From Sphingomonas sp. OK281 (GTDB lineage: Bacteria; Pseudomonadota; Alphaproteobacteria; Sphingomonadales; Sphingomonadaceae), in NCBI RefSeq assembly GCF_900115295.1, contig NZ_FOVZ01000001.1:248001-312000 (forward strand): DNA of 64,000 bases, given 5' to 3'. The notes below the pieces were generated by a model that worked only from the letters and a program-made list of their open reading frames with translations, ran no database searches and was not told the DNA's origin. Of the stretch, positions 42,981 through 51,617 are shown piece after piece. The position numbers were made by a program, and so were the translations under genes. Each line of letters starts with the position of its first letter. Within the stretch, counting starts at the first letter, position 1.

Positions 42981-44146
42981 CGATCATCGCTGCGATCGAC
43001 GACTTTCGCGAGGCCGCGCGTCGTCGGCTGCCACGCTTCCTGTTCGACTACGCCGACGGAGGCGCGCTCGGCGAGCATACGATGCGGCGCAATGTCGCCG
43101 ATCTGCAGGACGTCGCGATCCGCCAGCGCGTCTTGCAGGATGTGGCGTCGATCGATCTGTCGACCCGGTGGTTCGCCCAGACCGTGCCGTTGCCGGTTGC
43201 GCTTGGTCCGGTCGGGATCGGTGGCATGTTCCGGCGGCGTGGCGAAGTGCAGGCGGCGCGTGCAGCGGCGCGGCACGGCATACCGTTCACGCTGTCGACC
43301 GTGGCGATCTGTTCGCTCGAAGAGGTCCGCGCTGGCGCGCCGGACGTAAACCTTTGGTTCCAGCTGTATATCGTGCGCGACCGCGGCTTCATGCGCGAGC
43401 TGATCGCGCGCGCCAAGGCGCAGGGGGCGACGGCGCTGGTGTTCACGGTCGATATGCCGACGCCCGGCATCCGGCATCGCGATCTGCATTCGGGCATGTC
43501 CGGACCCGGCGGGCCGGCGCGGCGCGCCCTGCAGGCGATGGGCAAGCCCGGATGGGCATGGGACGTGGGCCTGCGAGGCCGGCCGCATCAGCTGGGCAAC
43601 CTGTTGCCGGTGTTGGGTCGGGACAGCGGGATGAACGACTATATCGGCTGGCTGGCGGATAATTTCGATCCGGGCATTCGGTGGAGGGATCTCGATTGGC
43701 TGCGCGAGGCCTGGGATGGGCCGCTGATCATCAAGGGTATCTTGGACCCGGTGGATGCGCGCGACGCCGCGGCATACGGCGCGCAAGGGCTGATCGTGTC
43801 GAACCATGGCGGGCGCCAGCTCGACGGCGTCCCGTCGGTCGCGCGTGCCTTGCCGGCGATTGCCGATGCGGTTGGCGACCGGATGACGCTGTTCGCCGAT
43901 GGCGGCGTCCGGTCCGGTCTCGACGTCGTCCGCATGCTCGCGCTCGGTGCGCAGGGTGTTCTCCTTGGCCGCGCCTGGCTCTGGGCGCTGGCGGCGGAAG
44001 GCGAGGAGGGCGTCGATCGCCTGCTGTCGATGCTGGAGAAGGAGATGCGAGTCGTTATGACACTTGCCGGGTGCAATCGCGTGACCGCGATCGACCGCAC
44101 GATCCTAGCCGAATCTCTGACGTATCATGAGGAAAGATTGACATGA
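42977..44146 (+). CDS. lldD: FMN-dependent (S)-2-hydroxyacid dehydrogenase (L-lactate dehydrogenase)
   Basis: LldD/glycolate-oxidase family enzyme of 389 aa. FMN and catalytic positions visible are [12 protein letters not shown] (73-84), [17 protein letters not shown], Lys253 in IIKGI and the His277-Arg280 pair in [10 protein letters not shown]; the phosphate site is [12 protein letters not shown] and GAQGVLLGR. It oxidises L-lactate to pyruvate and feeds electrons to the respiratory chain. It sits between the SDR and the hydrolase with four-base overlaps on both sides, exactly where L-lactate from the hydrolase would be consumed. Related enzymes also use glycolate or L-glycerate. Confidence 0.9.
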   Translation: MTIIAAIDDFREAARRRLPRFLFDYADGGALGEHTMRRNVADLQDVAIRQRVLQDVASIDLSTRWFAQTVPLPVALGPVGIGGMFRRRGEVQAARAAARHGIPFTLSTVAICSLEEVRAGAPDVNLWFQLYIVRDRGFMRELIARAKAQGATALVFTVDMPTPGIRHRDLHSGMSGPGGPARRALQAMGKPGWAWDVGLRGRPHQLGNLLPVLGRDSGMNDYIGWLADNFDPGIRWRDLDWLREAWDGPLIIKGILDPVDARDAAAYGAQGLIVSNHGGRQLDGVPSVARALPAIADAVGDRMTLFADGGVRSGLDVVRMLALGAQGVLLGRAWLWALAAEGEEGVDRLLSMLEKEMRVVMTLAGCNRVTAIDRTILAESLTYHEERLT

Positions 44147-44994
44147 AGCTTTGCCGATTTGGAGCATTGGGCGCTGAGAAGCCGGGCATCGTCGATGCCG
44201 AAGGCCGCGTCCGCGACCTGTCCGCAGTGGTGGCGGATATCGATGCCGGTGTGTTGTCGGCCGAGGGTCTGGACCGGTTGCGAGCGGTGGCGATAGCGGA
44301 CCTGCCGCTGGCACCAGCCGATGCGCGCTACGGCGTGCCCGTTGCCGGCACGCGCAAGTTCATCGCGATCGGTCTCAACTATGCCGACCATGCCGCTGAA
44401 TCCAACATGCCGATCCCGGCGCAGCCGGTGGTCTTCAACAAATGGGTGAATTGCCTGCAGGGAGCGAACGACCCGGTCGTGATCCCCCGTGGTTCGACCA
44501 AGACCGACTGGGAAGTAGAGCTGGGCGTGGTGATCGGCACCTACGCGTATAACGTGGACGAGGCCGATGCCGCGAAGCATGTCGCCGGGTATTGCGTCGT
44601 GAACGACGTGTCGGAACGCGAATGGCAGCTCGAGCGCGGGCCGACATGGGACAAGGGCAAAGGCTTTCCGACCTTCGGGCCGGTCGGCCCGTGGCTGGTG
44701 ACGGCGGACGAGGTCGAAGATCCCCAGGCGCTGGGTCTCTGGCTCGACGTGAACGGTACGCGTGTCCAGACCGGCAGCACCGCGACGATGATCTTCGGCG
44801 TTGCCCAAATCGTCACATATTGTTCGCAGTTCATGGCGCTCGAACCCGGCGACATCATCACGACCGGCACACCGCCGGGCGTCGGTGCCGGACAGAAGCC
44901 GACCCCGTGGTTCCTGAAGGACGGCGATACGGTACGGCTGGGGATCGACGGACTGGGCGAGCAAACGCAGCAGTTTCGCGACTGGTCGCGATAA
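44143..44994 (+). CDS. FAH-family 2,4-diketo-3-deoxy-L-fuconate hydrolase role
   Basis: Fumarylacetoacetase-fold hydrolase of 283 aa. [29 protein letters not shown] (metal-binding Glu residues), [15 protein letters not shown] and [23 protein letters not shown] are diagnostic of the subgroup that splits 2,4-diketo-3-deoxy sugar acids. From the fuconate skeleton it gives pyruvate and L-lactate. It is the last gene of the operon, overlapping lldD by ATGA, and a strong hairpin follows at 45021-45049. L-rhamnonate-derived substrates are the main alternative, but the GH29/GH141 and AKR partners favour fucose. Confidence 0.9.
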   Translation: MKLCRFGALGAEKPGIVDAEGRVRDLSAVVADIDAGVLSAEGLDRLRAVAIADLPLAPADARYGVPVAGTRKFIAIGLNYADHAAESNMPIPAQPVVFNKWVNCLQGANDPVVIPRGSTKTDWEVELGVVIGTYAYNVDEADAAKHVAGYCVVNDVSEREWQLERGPTWDKGKGFPTFGPVGPWLVTADEVEDPQALGLWLDVNGTRVQTGSTATMIFGVAQIVTYCSQFMALEPGDIITTGTPPGVGAGQKPTPWFLKDGDTVRLGIDGLGEQTQQFRDWSR

Positions 44995-45020
44995 GCCCGA
45001 ACGCCGCCTGTGCGCGTCGC

Positions 45021-45049
45021 GGGGCTGGCCACCGGTACCGGCCAGCCCC
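45021..45049. terminator. Hairpin at the end of the fucose operon
   Basis: A perfect 10-bp GC-rich stem (45021-45030 with 45040-45049) with a 9-nt loop that is itself palindromic, 26 bp after the last fucose-operon stop. There is no T tract, so it may be a Rho-assisted or mRNA-stabilising structure. The rest of the gap to tRNA-Gln (45050-45285) shows nothing recognisable. Confidence 0.6.
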
Positions 45050-45285
45050 GTGTCACCGACCGTACCGGGCCGAGCGGTCGGACGCCGCTGAAGGGGCTCC
45101 CGGTTTCTCAGCCAGCCTAACGCTCGATCGACTGCCCGAGCGATGTTCGACTCCCCGGGTCCATCGATCGGTTCAGTCGCCACCCGATAAAAGCCGCAGA
45201 AGGCGAATCCCGTCTCGGACGAGGTTGGGACGCGGAAGGCACGCCAAAGCGCCGCCGTCATGCAACACAAACGAAGAACGAGAAT

Positions 45286-45360
45286 TGGCTGGGGCGGCAG
45301 GGTTCGAACCTGCGCATGGCGGCATCAAAAGCCGCTGCCTTACCACTTGGCGACGCCCCA
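45286..45360 (-). tRNA. tRNA-Gln (anticodon TTG)
   Basis: A 75-nt cloverleaf on the minus strand with acceptor TGGGGCG/CGCCCCA, D arm GCCAAGTGGTAAGGC, anticodon stem-loop GCGGC-TTTTGAT-GCCGC with TTG, T arm AGGTTCGAACCCT and encoded CCA. A T-rich stretch follows its 3' end and may terminate it. Confidence 0.97.
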
Positions 45361-45412
45361 ACAGAGGCGGCCTTATAGCGGGGCGGCGGCCCGTGAAAAG
45401 CCCTTCCAGACG

Positions 45413-46522
45413 TCAATCCGCGAGATGGTGCAGCCAGTTGTTCTCGTCGGGCGCAGTGCCACGCTGGATCGAGACCAGCGCGTCGCGCATCCGCATCGTC
45501 AGCGCGCCTGGAGCACCGTCGCCGATCGTGAAACGGCCCTCGGGACTGGCGACGGTGCCGATCGGCGTCACGACCGCCGCGGTGCCGCAGGCGAACGCTT
45601 CGACCAGCCGGCCGCTGGCGGCGTCGGCGCGCCACTGGTCGATCGTGTAGCCTTCCTCGCGGACCTCGATGCCGTTCGCGCGTGCGAGCGTCAGGATCGA
45701 GTCGCGCGTGATGCCGGGCAGGATCGTGCCGGTCAGGGCAGGGGTCGCCATGCTGCCGTCGTCGAACACGAAGAAGATGTTCATGCCGCCGAGTTCCTCG
45801 ACCCAGCGCCGCTCGGCCGCATCGAGGAAGACGACCTGGTCGCAGCCGTTGCGGATCGCCTCGGACTGCGCGAGCAGGCTGGCCGCGTAGTTGCCGCCGC
45901 ACTTGGCCGCGCCGGTGCCGCCCTGCGCCGCGCGCGTGTATTGCTGGCTCACCCAGATCGACACGGTGGGGGCACCGCCCTTGAAATAGGCACCGACCGA
46001 CGACGCGAGCACCATGTACAGATATTCGGCGGACGGCTTCACGCCGAGGAATACTTCGCTCGCGAACATGAACGGCCGCAGGTACAGCGCGCCGCCGTCG
46101 CTCTCCGGGATCCAGTTCGCATCAGTCTTCACCAAGCGTTCGACCGATTCGAGGAACAGCTCGGTCGGCAGTTCGGGCATCGCGAGGCGTCGTGCCGAAT
46201 CCTGGAAGCGACGCGCGTTCGCCTCGGGGCGGAACAGCGCTGTGCCGCCATCGGCGAGTCGATACGCCTTCATCCCCTCGAAGATCTCCTGCGCGTAATG
46301 CAGCACGGACGACGCCGGATCGATCGTCAGCGGCGCGCGCGCGGTGATCCGCGCGTCATGCCAGCCCTCGGTATCGCTGTAGCGGATCATCGCCATGTGA
46401 TCGGTGAAGACTCGCCCGAATCCGGGATCGATCAACCGCTTTGCCCGCTCGTTCGCCTCGACCGGAGTCGCGTTCGGCTCATGTCGGAAGGCTGAAGACG
46501 GCGTAAAAGCTGGAGCGGACAT
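45413..46522 (-). CDS. ilvE: Branched-chain amino acid aminotransferase
   Basis: PLP fold-type IV transaminase of 369 aa, the longer class (about 350-370 aa) of branched-chain aminotransferases. It interconverts Leu, Ile and Val with their keto acids. Markers are LHYAQEIFEGMKAYR, ALYLRPFMFASE, GTGAAKCGGNYAASL (Lys before CGG is the PLP lysine), EELGGMNIFFVF and LPGITRDSIL. It is divergent from the MarR gene (41-bp gap), which may regulate it. It lies directly downstream of no operon partner; tRNA-Gln follows on the same strand. Confidence 0.95.
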   Translation of the reverse strand: MSAPAFTPSSAFRHEPNATPVEANERAKRLIDPGFGRVFTDHMAMIRYSDTEGWHDARITARAPLTIDPASSVLHYAQEIFEGMKAYRLADGGTALFRPEANARRFQDSARRLAMPELPTELFLESVERLVKTDANWIPESDGGALYLRPFMFASEVFLGVKPSAEYLYMVLASSVGAYFKGGAPTVSIWVSQQYTRAAQGGTGAAKCGGNYAASLLAQSEAIRNGCDQVVFLDAAERRWVEELGGMNIFFVFDDGSMATPALTGTILPGITRDSILTLARANGIEVREEGYTIDQWRADAASGRLVEAFACGTAAVVTPIGTVASPEGRFTIGDGAPGALTMRMRDALVSIQRGTAPDENNWLHHLAD

Positions 46523-46563
46523 CGAAAATCTCTCTCGTGGCGGGTTGCCGACGACTACGGGCG

Positions 46564-47070
46564 ATGTCTAAACCGGTCAACATGCCTGCCACTCCGTCTT
46601 CCGCTTCACCCCTGTTCCTTCGCGAACCCGAACTCCGCCGCGGTATGGAACTGCTGTACTTCGGCTATAGCCACCTGACGCGGTCGATCGACCAGGGGCT
46701 TGCCGAGGAGGGGCTGGGGCGTGCGCATCACCGGGCGCTGTATTTCATCGCGCGCAAGCCCGACATGACGGTCAGCGAACTGCTGTCGCTGTTGGCGATC
46801 ACCAAGCAGTCGCTGGGGCGCGTGCTGAACGAACTGGCGGACCGCAAGCTGGTCGAGACGCGGCCAGGCGAGCGCGACCGGCGGCAACGGTTGCTGCGGT
46901 TGACGGCCGAAGGCTCTAAAATGGAGCGCGAATTGTTCGAGGCAGCGCGGATCCGCATGGCGGAGGCGTATGCGAGCGCGGGGCAGAGTGCGGTGTCGGG
47001 GTTCTGGGCGGTGCTCGAAGGACTGGTGCCCGAGACCGACCGTTCGCAGGTCTTCGGCCTGCGCGGCTAG
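46564..47070 (+). CDS. MarR-family transcriptional regulator
   Basis: Winged-helix regulator of 168 aa. The DNA-binding part is about residues 40-115 (GRAHHRALYFIARKPDMTVSELLSLLAITKQSLGRVLNELADRKLVETRPGERDRRQRLLRLT), with the MarR wing DRRQR. The start could also be ATG 21 bp downstream or GTG at 46537; ATG at 46564 is a compromise with no strong Shine-Dalgarno. It is divergent from ilvE with the starts only 41 bp apart, so autoregulation would also affect ilvE. The ligand is unknown. Confidence 0.9.
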   Translation: MSKPVNMPATPSSASPLFLREPELRRGMELLYFGYSHLTRSIDQGLAEEGLGRAHHRALYFIARKPDMTVSELLSLLAITKQSLGRVLNELADRKLVETRPGERDRRQRLLRLTAEGSKMERELFEAARIRMAEAYASAGQSAVSGFWAVLEGLVPETDRSQVFGLRG

Positions 47071-47188
47071 TTGCTCCCGCACACGGCCGGCAAAGATTTG
47101 GCGTTGACGCCGCCGCCGGGACTGTGGCACTCGGCCGACCATCGAGAGCCGGGGTACGAACCGGACCGACAGGCGTAGATCGCCGTTC

Positions 47189-47262
47189 GCGGGTGTAGCT
47201 CAATGGTAGAGCTTTTGCTTCCCAAGCAAGTGACGAGGGTTCGATTCCCTTCACCCGCTCCA
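47189..47262 (+). tRNA. tRNA-Gly (anticodon CCC)
   Basis: A 74-nt cloverleaf with acceptor GCGGGTG/CACCCGC, D arm GCTCAATGGTAGAGC, anticodon stem-loop TTTGC-TTCCCAA-GCAAG with CCC, T arm GGTTCGATTCC and encoded CCA. The 242 bp that follow (to 47504) hold a small TTGGCC/GGCCAA hairpin at 47397-47414 and no gene I can support. Confidence 0.97.
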
Positions 47263-47504
47263 CATCTGCGCTGCCCGAGACCATGTCTAGAACGTCCGCC
47301 GCGCGTCCCCGGTCTTGGTGGGCGGTAGGAGCAAAAGACGTTGACTCGGTTTCCGGCAGGAACGCCGGGACCGACGACCGTGATTGCGGGCTGCGGTTGG
47401 CCGATAGCGGCCAAAACGGCTGGCGCGACCTGCGCGCCGGGTAGCGCGCCAAGGCCTCGGCTGCGTTCTGCACCGCGGCCCAGCGCGCTACGATCAATTT
47501 CGGG

Positions 47505-48083
47505 TCAGGCGACCGGCTCGGCGATCGGTAGTTCGCCGGTGAGTTGCGTATGCGGCGACGCGCCGCCGTGATCGTGGTGGACGGTTATCCGGCGGGGGGC
47601 GAGGGGTTCGAGCACGAGCTTGGCGCGCTCCATTTCCGCTTCGCTACCGTGCGCCATCACGAGAAACCCGTCCGCTGCGATCTCGGTCTCGTAGGTGACG
47701 ATCGAGTCCTCGGGAATACCGAGGCTGGCGAGTGCCGCGACCAGCGCGCCGGTGCCGCCGAGCATGACCGCACCCTCGATCGCGGTGATCACCGTCGCCG
47801 CCAGATGGCCGAGCAGCACGACTCCGCCGACCACCGGAACGGTCGCGTAGAGCCCGCCCATGAACAATCCCCACAGGCCGCCCCAGAGCGCCCCGCGCGA
47901 GCCCCAGAAGCGGATCCGGTCGCCGCTGTTGTAGAAGCCCGTCGCAGTCTGGTCGCTGTGATAGCCCTTGCCGACGATGCTCAACCGCCGCAGTCCGAAG
48001 CCCGATGCCGCCAGCGCCTTCACCGCGGTATCGGCCTGGGCGTGGTCGTCGAACACGGCGACGATCGAATGGCTGAATTTCAT
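47505..48083 (-). CDS. General-stress-protein-17M-like membrane protein
   Basis: Protein of 192 aa. The N-terminal about 60 residues form an alpha/beta domain like general stress protein 17M/YflT (HSIVAVFDDHAQADTAVKALAASGFGLRRLSIVGKGYH). A glycine-rich hydrophobic region (WGSRGALWGGLWGLFMGGLYATVPVVGGVVLLGHLAA, then GAVMLGGTGALVAALASLG) probably spans the membrane twice. The tail repeats an alpha/beta element and ends with a His-rich HHDHGG. ATG at 48083 follows GAGGATC. The same 19-bp element found before the oleate hydratase gene lies 58-76 bp before this start. The function is unknown; a stress role is inferred from the domain. Confidence 0.75.
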   Translation of the reverse strand: MKFSHSIVAVFDDHAQADTAVKALAASGFGLRRLSIVGKGYHSDQTATGFYNSGDRIRFWGSRGALWGGLWGLFMGGLYATVPVVGGVVLLGHLAATVITAIEGAVMLGGTGALVAALASLGIPEDSIVTYETEIAADGFLVMAHGSEAEMERAKLVLEPLAPRRITVHHDHGGASPHTQLTGELPIAEPVA

Positions 48084-48140
48084 GGCGTGATCCTCGGTAA
48101 GGGGGCGTTGCCAAACCGTACGATCGGGGTGCGGCGGCAC

Positions 48141-48159
48141 CAGCGTCGGAAACTACCTA
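48141..48159 (-). promoter_or_regulatory. 19-bp repeated upstream element, copy 1
   Basis: On the minus strand TAGGTAGTTTCCGACGCTG, 58 bp before the stress-protein-like gene and overlapping the oleate hydratase stop codon. An identical 19-mer lies before the oleate hydratase gene at 49860-49878. The equal orientation and similar distance to a start suggest a shared promoter element or regulator site. Confidence 0.6.
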
Positions 48160-49793
48160 CCGTGCGTGCTGGCGGGCGCTAGATCGTGGAGCGCGACGAA
48201 CGCCTTGAACAGCACGCGCGGATCGAAGGCGCCCTTGTAGACCGCGGGGGCCGACCGACGCAGGCCGAGCAGCGCGTACACCGCGGTCTGCGCCGACCGG
48301 ACCGAATATTCGACGGTGAAGACGCAGTCGTCGGGAAGCTCGCAATATTGGCCGATGACCGCGAGGTTGGCGGTGTCGGCCGGTATGACGTCCGGCCGAT
48401 CGCCGTGGCGTCTCGGCATGAACTGGCTGGTGATGAACGGCATCATGCACGGGACGCAGGTCGCTTTGGCGAGGATCGTCTCGGCCTCCGCGACGATGCC
48501 GAGATGGCCGAGGATTTCGGTCATGATCTCGCGGCCGGTACACGCCGCCATCGGCTTCCGCACGAAATCGCCGGGTACGTCGACGGCCAGTCCATATCCC
48601 CAGAACACCGCGACGTCGTCGGGCTGGCCTAGGAAATGCGGCTGGTACGGGATCACGATCGAGGCGAGCCAGCTCGACTCGGAAAAGGTGATCAGCCCGC
48701 CCTCGCCGGGGACGTTGCCAGTCGCGTCGCGGATCAGCGCGAGCAGGGTCGAGTCGTGCAGCGTGGTCGTGAACGACACCCATTTCGATCGATCGACGTC
48801 GTTGGTGAAGACCGCCGGCCTGCCGAATTGCGGCCGCCCGTCCGCGAGTTTCTCCCACAACGCCCAGCCGCCACCGGCGGTCGCGTCGAGCAGGTCGGGG
48901 GCGGCGTCCATCGATCCGAGGCTCGATCCTTCGGTCATCGAGCCGAGCGTGAGCAGCACGTAATCGTCGGTATCGACACGGATATCGCTGGTCTTCGCGC
49001 CGTCGGCGATGCGGATTGCGCGGACGACGGTCATGCCATCCTCTTCAGCGAGGCGCAGATCGGTGACGACCGTGTTCATCCGGAAGTGCACGCCGCGCGC
49101 GACGAGCCAGGCGTGGAGCGGGCGAACCAGCGAATCATATTGGTTGAGCCGCGTCCGCATGATCCCTTCGAGCCGGTTGAAGCCGCCGACCATGTGCGCG
49201 AAGCGGAGCAGATAGCGCTTGAACTCGACCGCGCTGTGCCAGGGCTGGAACGCAAAGGTCGTGCACCACATCAGCCAGAAACTGGTCTTGAAGAAGCCTG
49301 CGTCGAACTGGTCGGCGATGGTCGAGCGATCGAGGATGGTTTCGGGCGTGATCGCCAGCCGTTCGAGCCCGTGGATATGGTGGCCGGTCAACCCGAATTC
49401 CGGCGCGACGTGGCGCCTGCCGCCCGAGAACAACCGGGAATGCGACGACGTCTTCATCACCGCGTTCCAGTCGAAGATCTCCTCGGTAACGGTCTTGTCG
49501 CCCTCCAGCGTCGGGATCGAGCCGAACAGGTCGAAGGTGCAGAGATATTTCGATTCCAGCATCCGCCCGCCGCGCAGCGAATAGCCGTTTTCCGCCGACC
49601 CACCGCCATCGAGGCTGCCGCCGAGCAACGCGCCTTCGTCGATGATCGTGATATCCGCACCGCGCATGTCACCGTCGCGGATCAGGAACGCGGCGGCGGC
49701 CAGCGAAGCGATCCCGCCGCCGACCAGGAATGCGCGTCCTTCGTCGCGCGGGACGGGGGCAGTGTCGGGGTCTTCGTCGAATGGAGCGGTCAT
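48153..49793 (-). CDS. ohyA: Oleate hydratase
   Basis: FAD-dependent fatty acid hydratase of 546 aa that adds water across the cis-9 double bond of oleate to give 10-hydroxystearate. The FAD-binding FLVGGGIASLAAA motif lies at about residues 22-34. Family blocks GGRMLESKYLCTFDLF, WLMWCTTFAFQPWHSAVEFKRYLLRF, YDSLVRPLHAWL, TFSESSWLASIVIPYQPHF and MMPFITSQFMPRRHGDRP are all present. The ATG at 49793 follows AGGAT; an in-frame extension to 49826 is less likely. It is probably made under membrane or fatty-acid stress. The 19-bp element at 49860-49878 lies 66 bp upstream of the start. Confidence 0.94.
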   Translation of the reverse strand: MTAPFDEDPDTAPVPRDEGRAFLVGGGIASLAAAAFLIRDGDMRGADITIIDEGALLGGSLDGGGSAENGYSLRGGRMLESKYLCTFDLFGSIPTLEGDKTVTEEIFDWNAVMKTSSHSRLFSGGRRHVAPEFGLTGHHIHGLERLAITPETILDRSTIADQFDAGFFKTSFWLMWCTTFAFQPWHSAVEFKRYLLRFAHMVGGFNRLEGIMRTRLNQYDSLVRPLHAWLVARGVHFRMNTVVTDLRLAEEDGMTVVRAIRIADGAKTSDIRVDTDDYVLLTLGSMTEGSSLGSMDAAPDLLDATAGGGWALWEKLADGRPQFGRPAVFTNDVDRSKWVSFTTTLHDSTLLALIRDATGNVPGEGGLITFSESSWLASIVIPYQPHFLGQPDDVAVFWGYGLAVDVPGDFVRKPMAACTGREIMTEILGHLGIVAEAETILAKATCVPCMMPFITSQFMPRRHGDRPDVIPADTANLAVIGQYCELPDDCVFTVEYSVRSAQTAVYALLGLRRSAPAVYKGAFDPRVLFKAFVALHDLAPASTHGR

Positions 49794-49859
49794 GGTGTAT
49801 CCTATGCTCGGGACAGGCGCGTCCAAGGTATCGAGGTGCCATCCGCGAGGTGGGGCGAG

Positions 49860-49878
49860 CAGCGTCGGAAACTACCTA
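49860..49878 (-). promoter_or_regulatory. 19-bp repeated upstream element, copy 2
   Basis: On the minus strand TAGGTAGTTTCCGACGCTG, 66 bp before the oleate hydratase start and identical to 48141-48159. It does not match the alphaproteobacterial EcfG consensus (GGAAC and GTT), so the factor that reads it is unknown. Confidence 0.6.
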
Positions 49879-50012
49879 AGCGGTATTTCGGGATTACGCC
49901 GATCGATCGGTGCCCTTCGCTGTCCGGGCAGGGTGGTCAGGAGGGCGGGCCTTGTGCAACATCGTCGCTAATGGGCGCCGCGAAGCGGATGGCAGCAAGG
50001 GGGACACGGAAA

Positions 50013-51578
50013 ATGGCATATCAGGCGTTCATGGCACTGCTGCTCGTCACATCGGCGGCTGGCGCCGGGCAAGTGGCGGATCCGCTGGCGATGACGACCG
50101 ATGCCGGGGATCGTGCCGTCATGGCGGAGGTGGCTTCGGCGGTCGCGAGCCGGAAACCCGACATTGCCCGCCTCGACGCGGTGCTCGCCAAGCTGCCGCG
50201 TCCGACGCCGTTGCGAGGCATGGTGCAGACGGTCCGTGCCGGCGTGCTGGCTAATAAGGAAAACGCCGGGCCCGCGGTGGCGGCGGTCGAGGATGCGCTA
50301 CGCTTGCTACCCGACGATCCGCGACCAAAGCTGGTGGCGGCCAGCATCTTCACGTTTTCCGGATCTCCGCAAAGAGCCGCAGACCTGTGGATGGAAGCCA
50401 GTCGCCTGTCGCCCGATATCGCGCGGATGACCGACCGTTATCTGGTGATGGCCTTGATCGGTCGTCTCACCGATATCGGGGACCGTGCGCGCGCCGACCG
50501 GATCAGTGCGCGACTTTCGGAGATCGGGTTCAGCACCGGCCTGGCACCCGAGCGGTCGAATGCGGCGCTAGGCCGGACGCGCGAGGCCGTGCGCAATCAG
50601 CAGCAGGCGGATGCGCTTCTCGCTGTCTCGACGATCGGCGATCCCGACGACCTGCTCACGCTCTATGTCGACAAGAGCTACGCCGCATTGTGGCCGCGGA
50701 TCGCGGAATGGGCAGGCCCCGATCTCGCCGATCAAAGCCGGCGCTACCTCGAGGAATTGCGCGCGGATTGGCAGGCCGGGGACGATTTCGAGACGGCAAC
50801 GCCTTACGCACGGCGCCTTGCCGGTCTGCAGGCCTATACGGTCGTCAACACGCTCTTCCTGCCGATGTTCGATCGCGTCGGGCCGGGCGTCGATGCGTCC
50901 GGCGCGGAATTTCTCGCACCGATCGTGTCGCGGTCGCTGATGCTGCAGGGGCGCGCGACCGAAGCGCGTGCCGTCCTTGCCAAGGCCGCGGCGGCGATAC
51001 CGGCCGACGATCACGCCAATGCGCTCAACATCGACGCTGCCTACCTGACGCTCGCGACGTTGCAGACGGATTGGCCCGAGGTCGTGACCCGTGCCGACGC
51101 GTTCCTTGCGCGGACGCGGAAACTGGGACCGAACATCAATCGGTCGGCGGTGATCCAGGTTCAGGCGTGGCGGGCATGCGCGCTGACTCGCCTCGATCGT
51201 ACCGCGGAGGCTCAGCGGGCGACAGCCGATGTCGTGTTGGGCGAAGCGCTGCTGCCGGGCGCGGCGATCGACCTTTATGTCTGTCGGGGCGACAGCGCAG
51301 GGGCGCGGGCATTGGTCATATCCCGGCTTGCGGACGAGACGACCCGCGGCTGGGCCCTGCGCTACGTCCAGCCGGTCCGCCCCGATTCCGTCGCGGCCCC
51401 GCTCGACCGCCTCATGATCCCGGTCGCGAACGCCGTCCGCAGCGCGCCGGACGTCGTCGCTGCCGCCAACCGGGTAGGTCGTATTCTGCCCCTGCCGGTC
51501 AACGCCGTGCTGCCTACCGGCTTCCAGCCGTTCCGTGCACGGCCGACGGGCAAGCCGCTCGATCCGGGCGCGGTCTGA
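50013..51578 (+). CDS. Exported helical-repeat (TPR-like) protein of unknown function
   Basis: Protein of 521 aa. A signal peptide is predicted (MAYQAFMALLLVTSAAGAG, about 1-19). The rest is alpha-helical with TPR-like wording, for example AVAAVEDALRLLPDDPRPKLVAASIF, AADLWMEASRLSPD and GRATEARAVLAKAAAAIPADDHANALNIDAAYLTLATL. This suggests a periplasmic scaffold. ATG at 50013 is chosen for the signal peptide and the AAGGGGGACA before it; an earlier ATG at 49968 would give a longer leader. It converges with the DUF6607 gene (39 bp between stops), so no operon partner hints at its role. I do not recognise a named family. Confidence 0.78.
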   Translation: MAYQAFMALLLVTSAAGAGQVADPLAMTTDAGDRAVMAEVASAVASRKPDIARLDAVLAKLPRPTPLRGMVQTVRAGVLANKENAGPAVAAVEDALRLLPDDPRPKLVAASIFTFSGSPQRAADLWMEASRLSPDIARMTDRYLVMALIGRLTDIGDRARADRISARLSEIGFSTGLAPERSNAALGRTREAVRNQQQADALLAVSTIGDPDDLLTLYVDKSYAALWPRIAEWAGPDLADQSRRYLEELRADWQAGDDFETATPYARRLAGLQAYTVVNTLFLPMFDRVGPGVDASGAEFLAPIVSRSLMLQGRATEARAVLAKAAAAIPADDHANALNIDAAYLTLATLQTDWPEVVTRADAFLARTRKLGPNINRSAVIQVQAWRACALTRLDRTAEAQRATADVVLGEALLPGAAIDLYVCRGDSAGARALVISRLADETTRGWALRYVQPVRPDSVAAPLDRLMIPVANAVRSAPDVVAAANRVGRILPLPVNAVLPTGFQPFRARPTGKPLDPGAV

Positions 51579-51617
51579 ACGGAGTCAATAGACCGGATCG
51601 TCGGGTTGGAGGGATGT

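Noticed and set aside
48141..49878. Reading the 19-bp repeated element as an EcfG general-stress promoter
   Set aside because: The plus-strand GGAAA lacks the GGAAC box, no GTT -10 element sits at the right distance, and the shared genes lie on the minus strand.
48636..51578. A 980-aa plus-strand frame
   Set aside because: Its first 459 codons are antisense to the oleate hydratase gene and the promoter region. Only the part from 50013 has a signal peptide and protein-like sequence.
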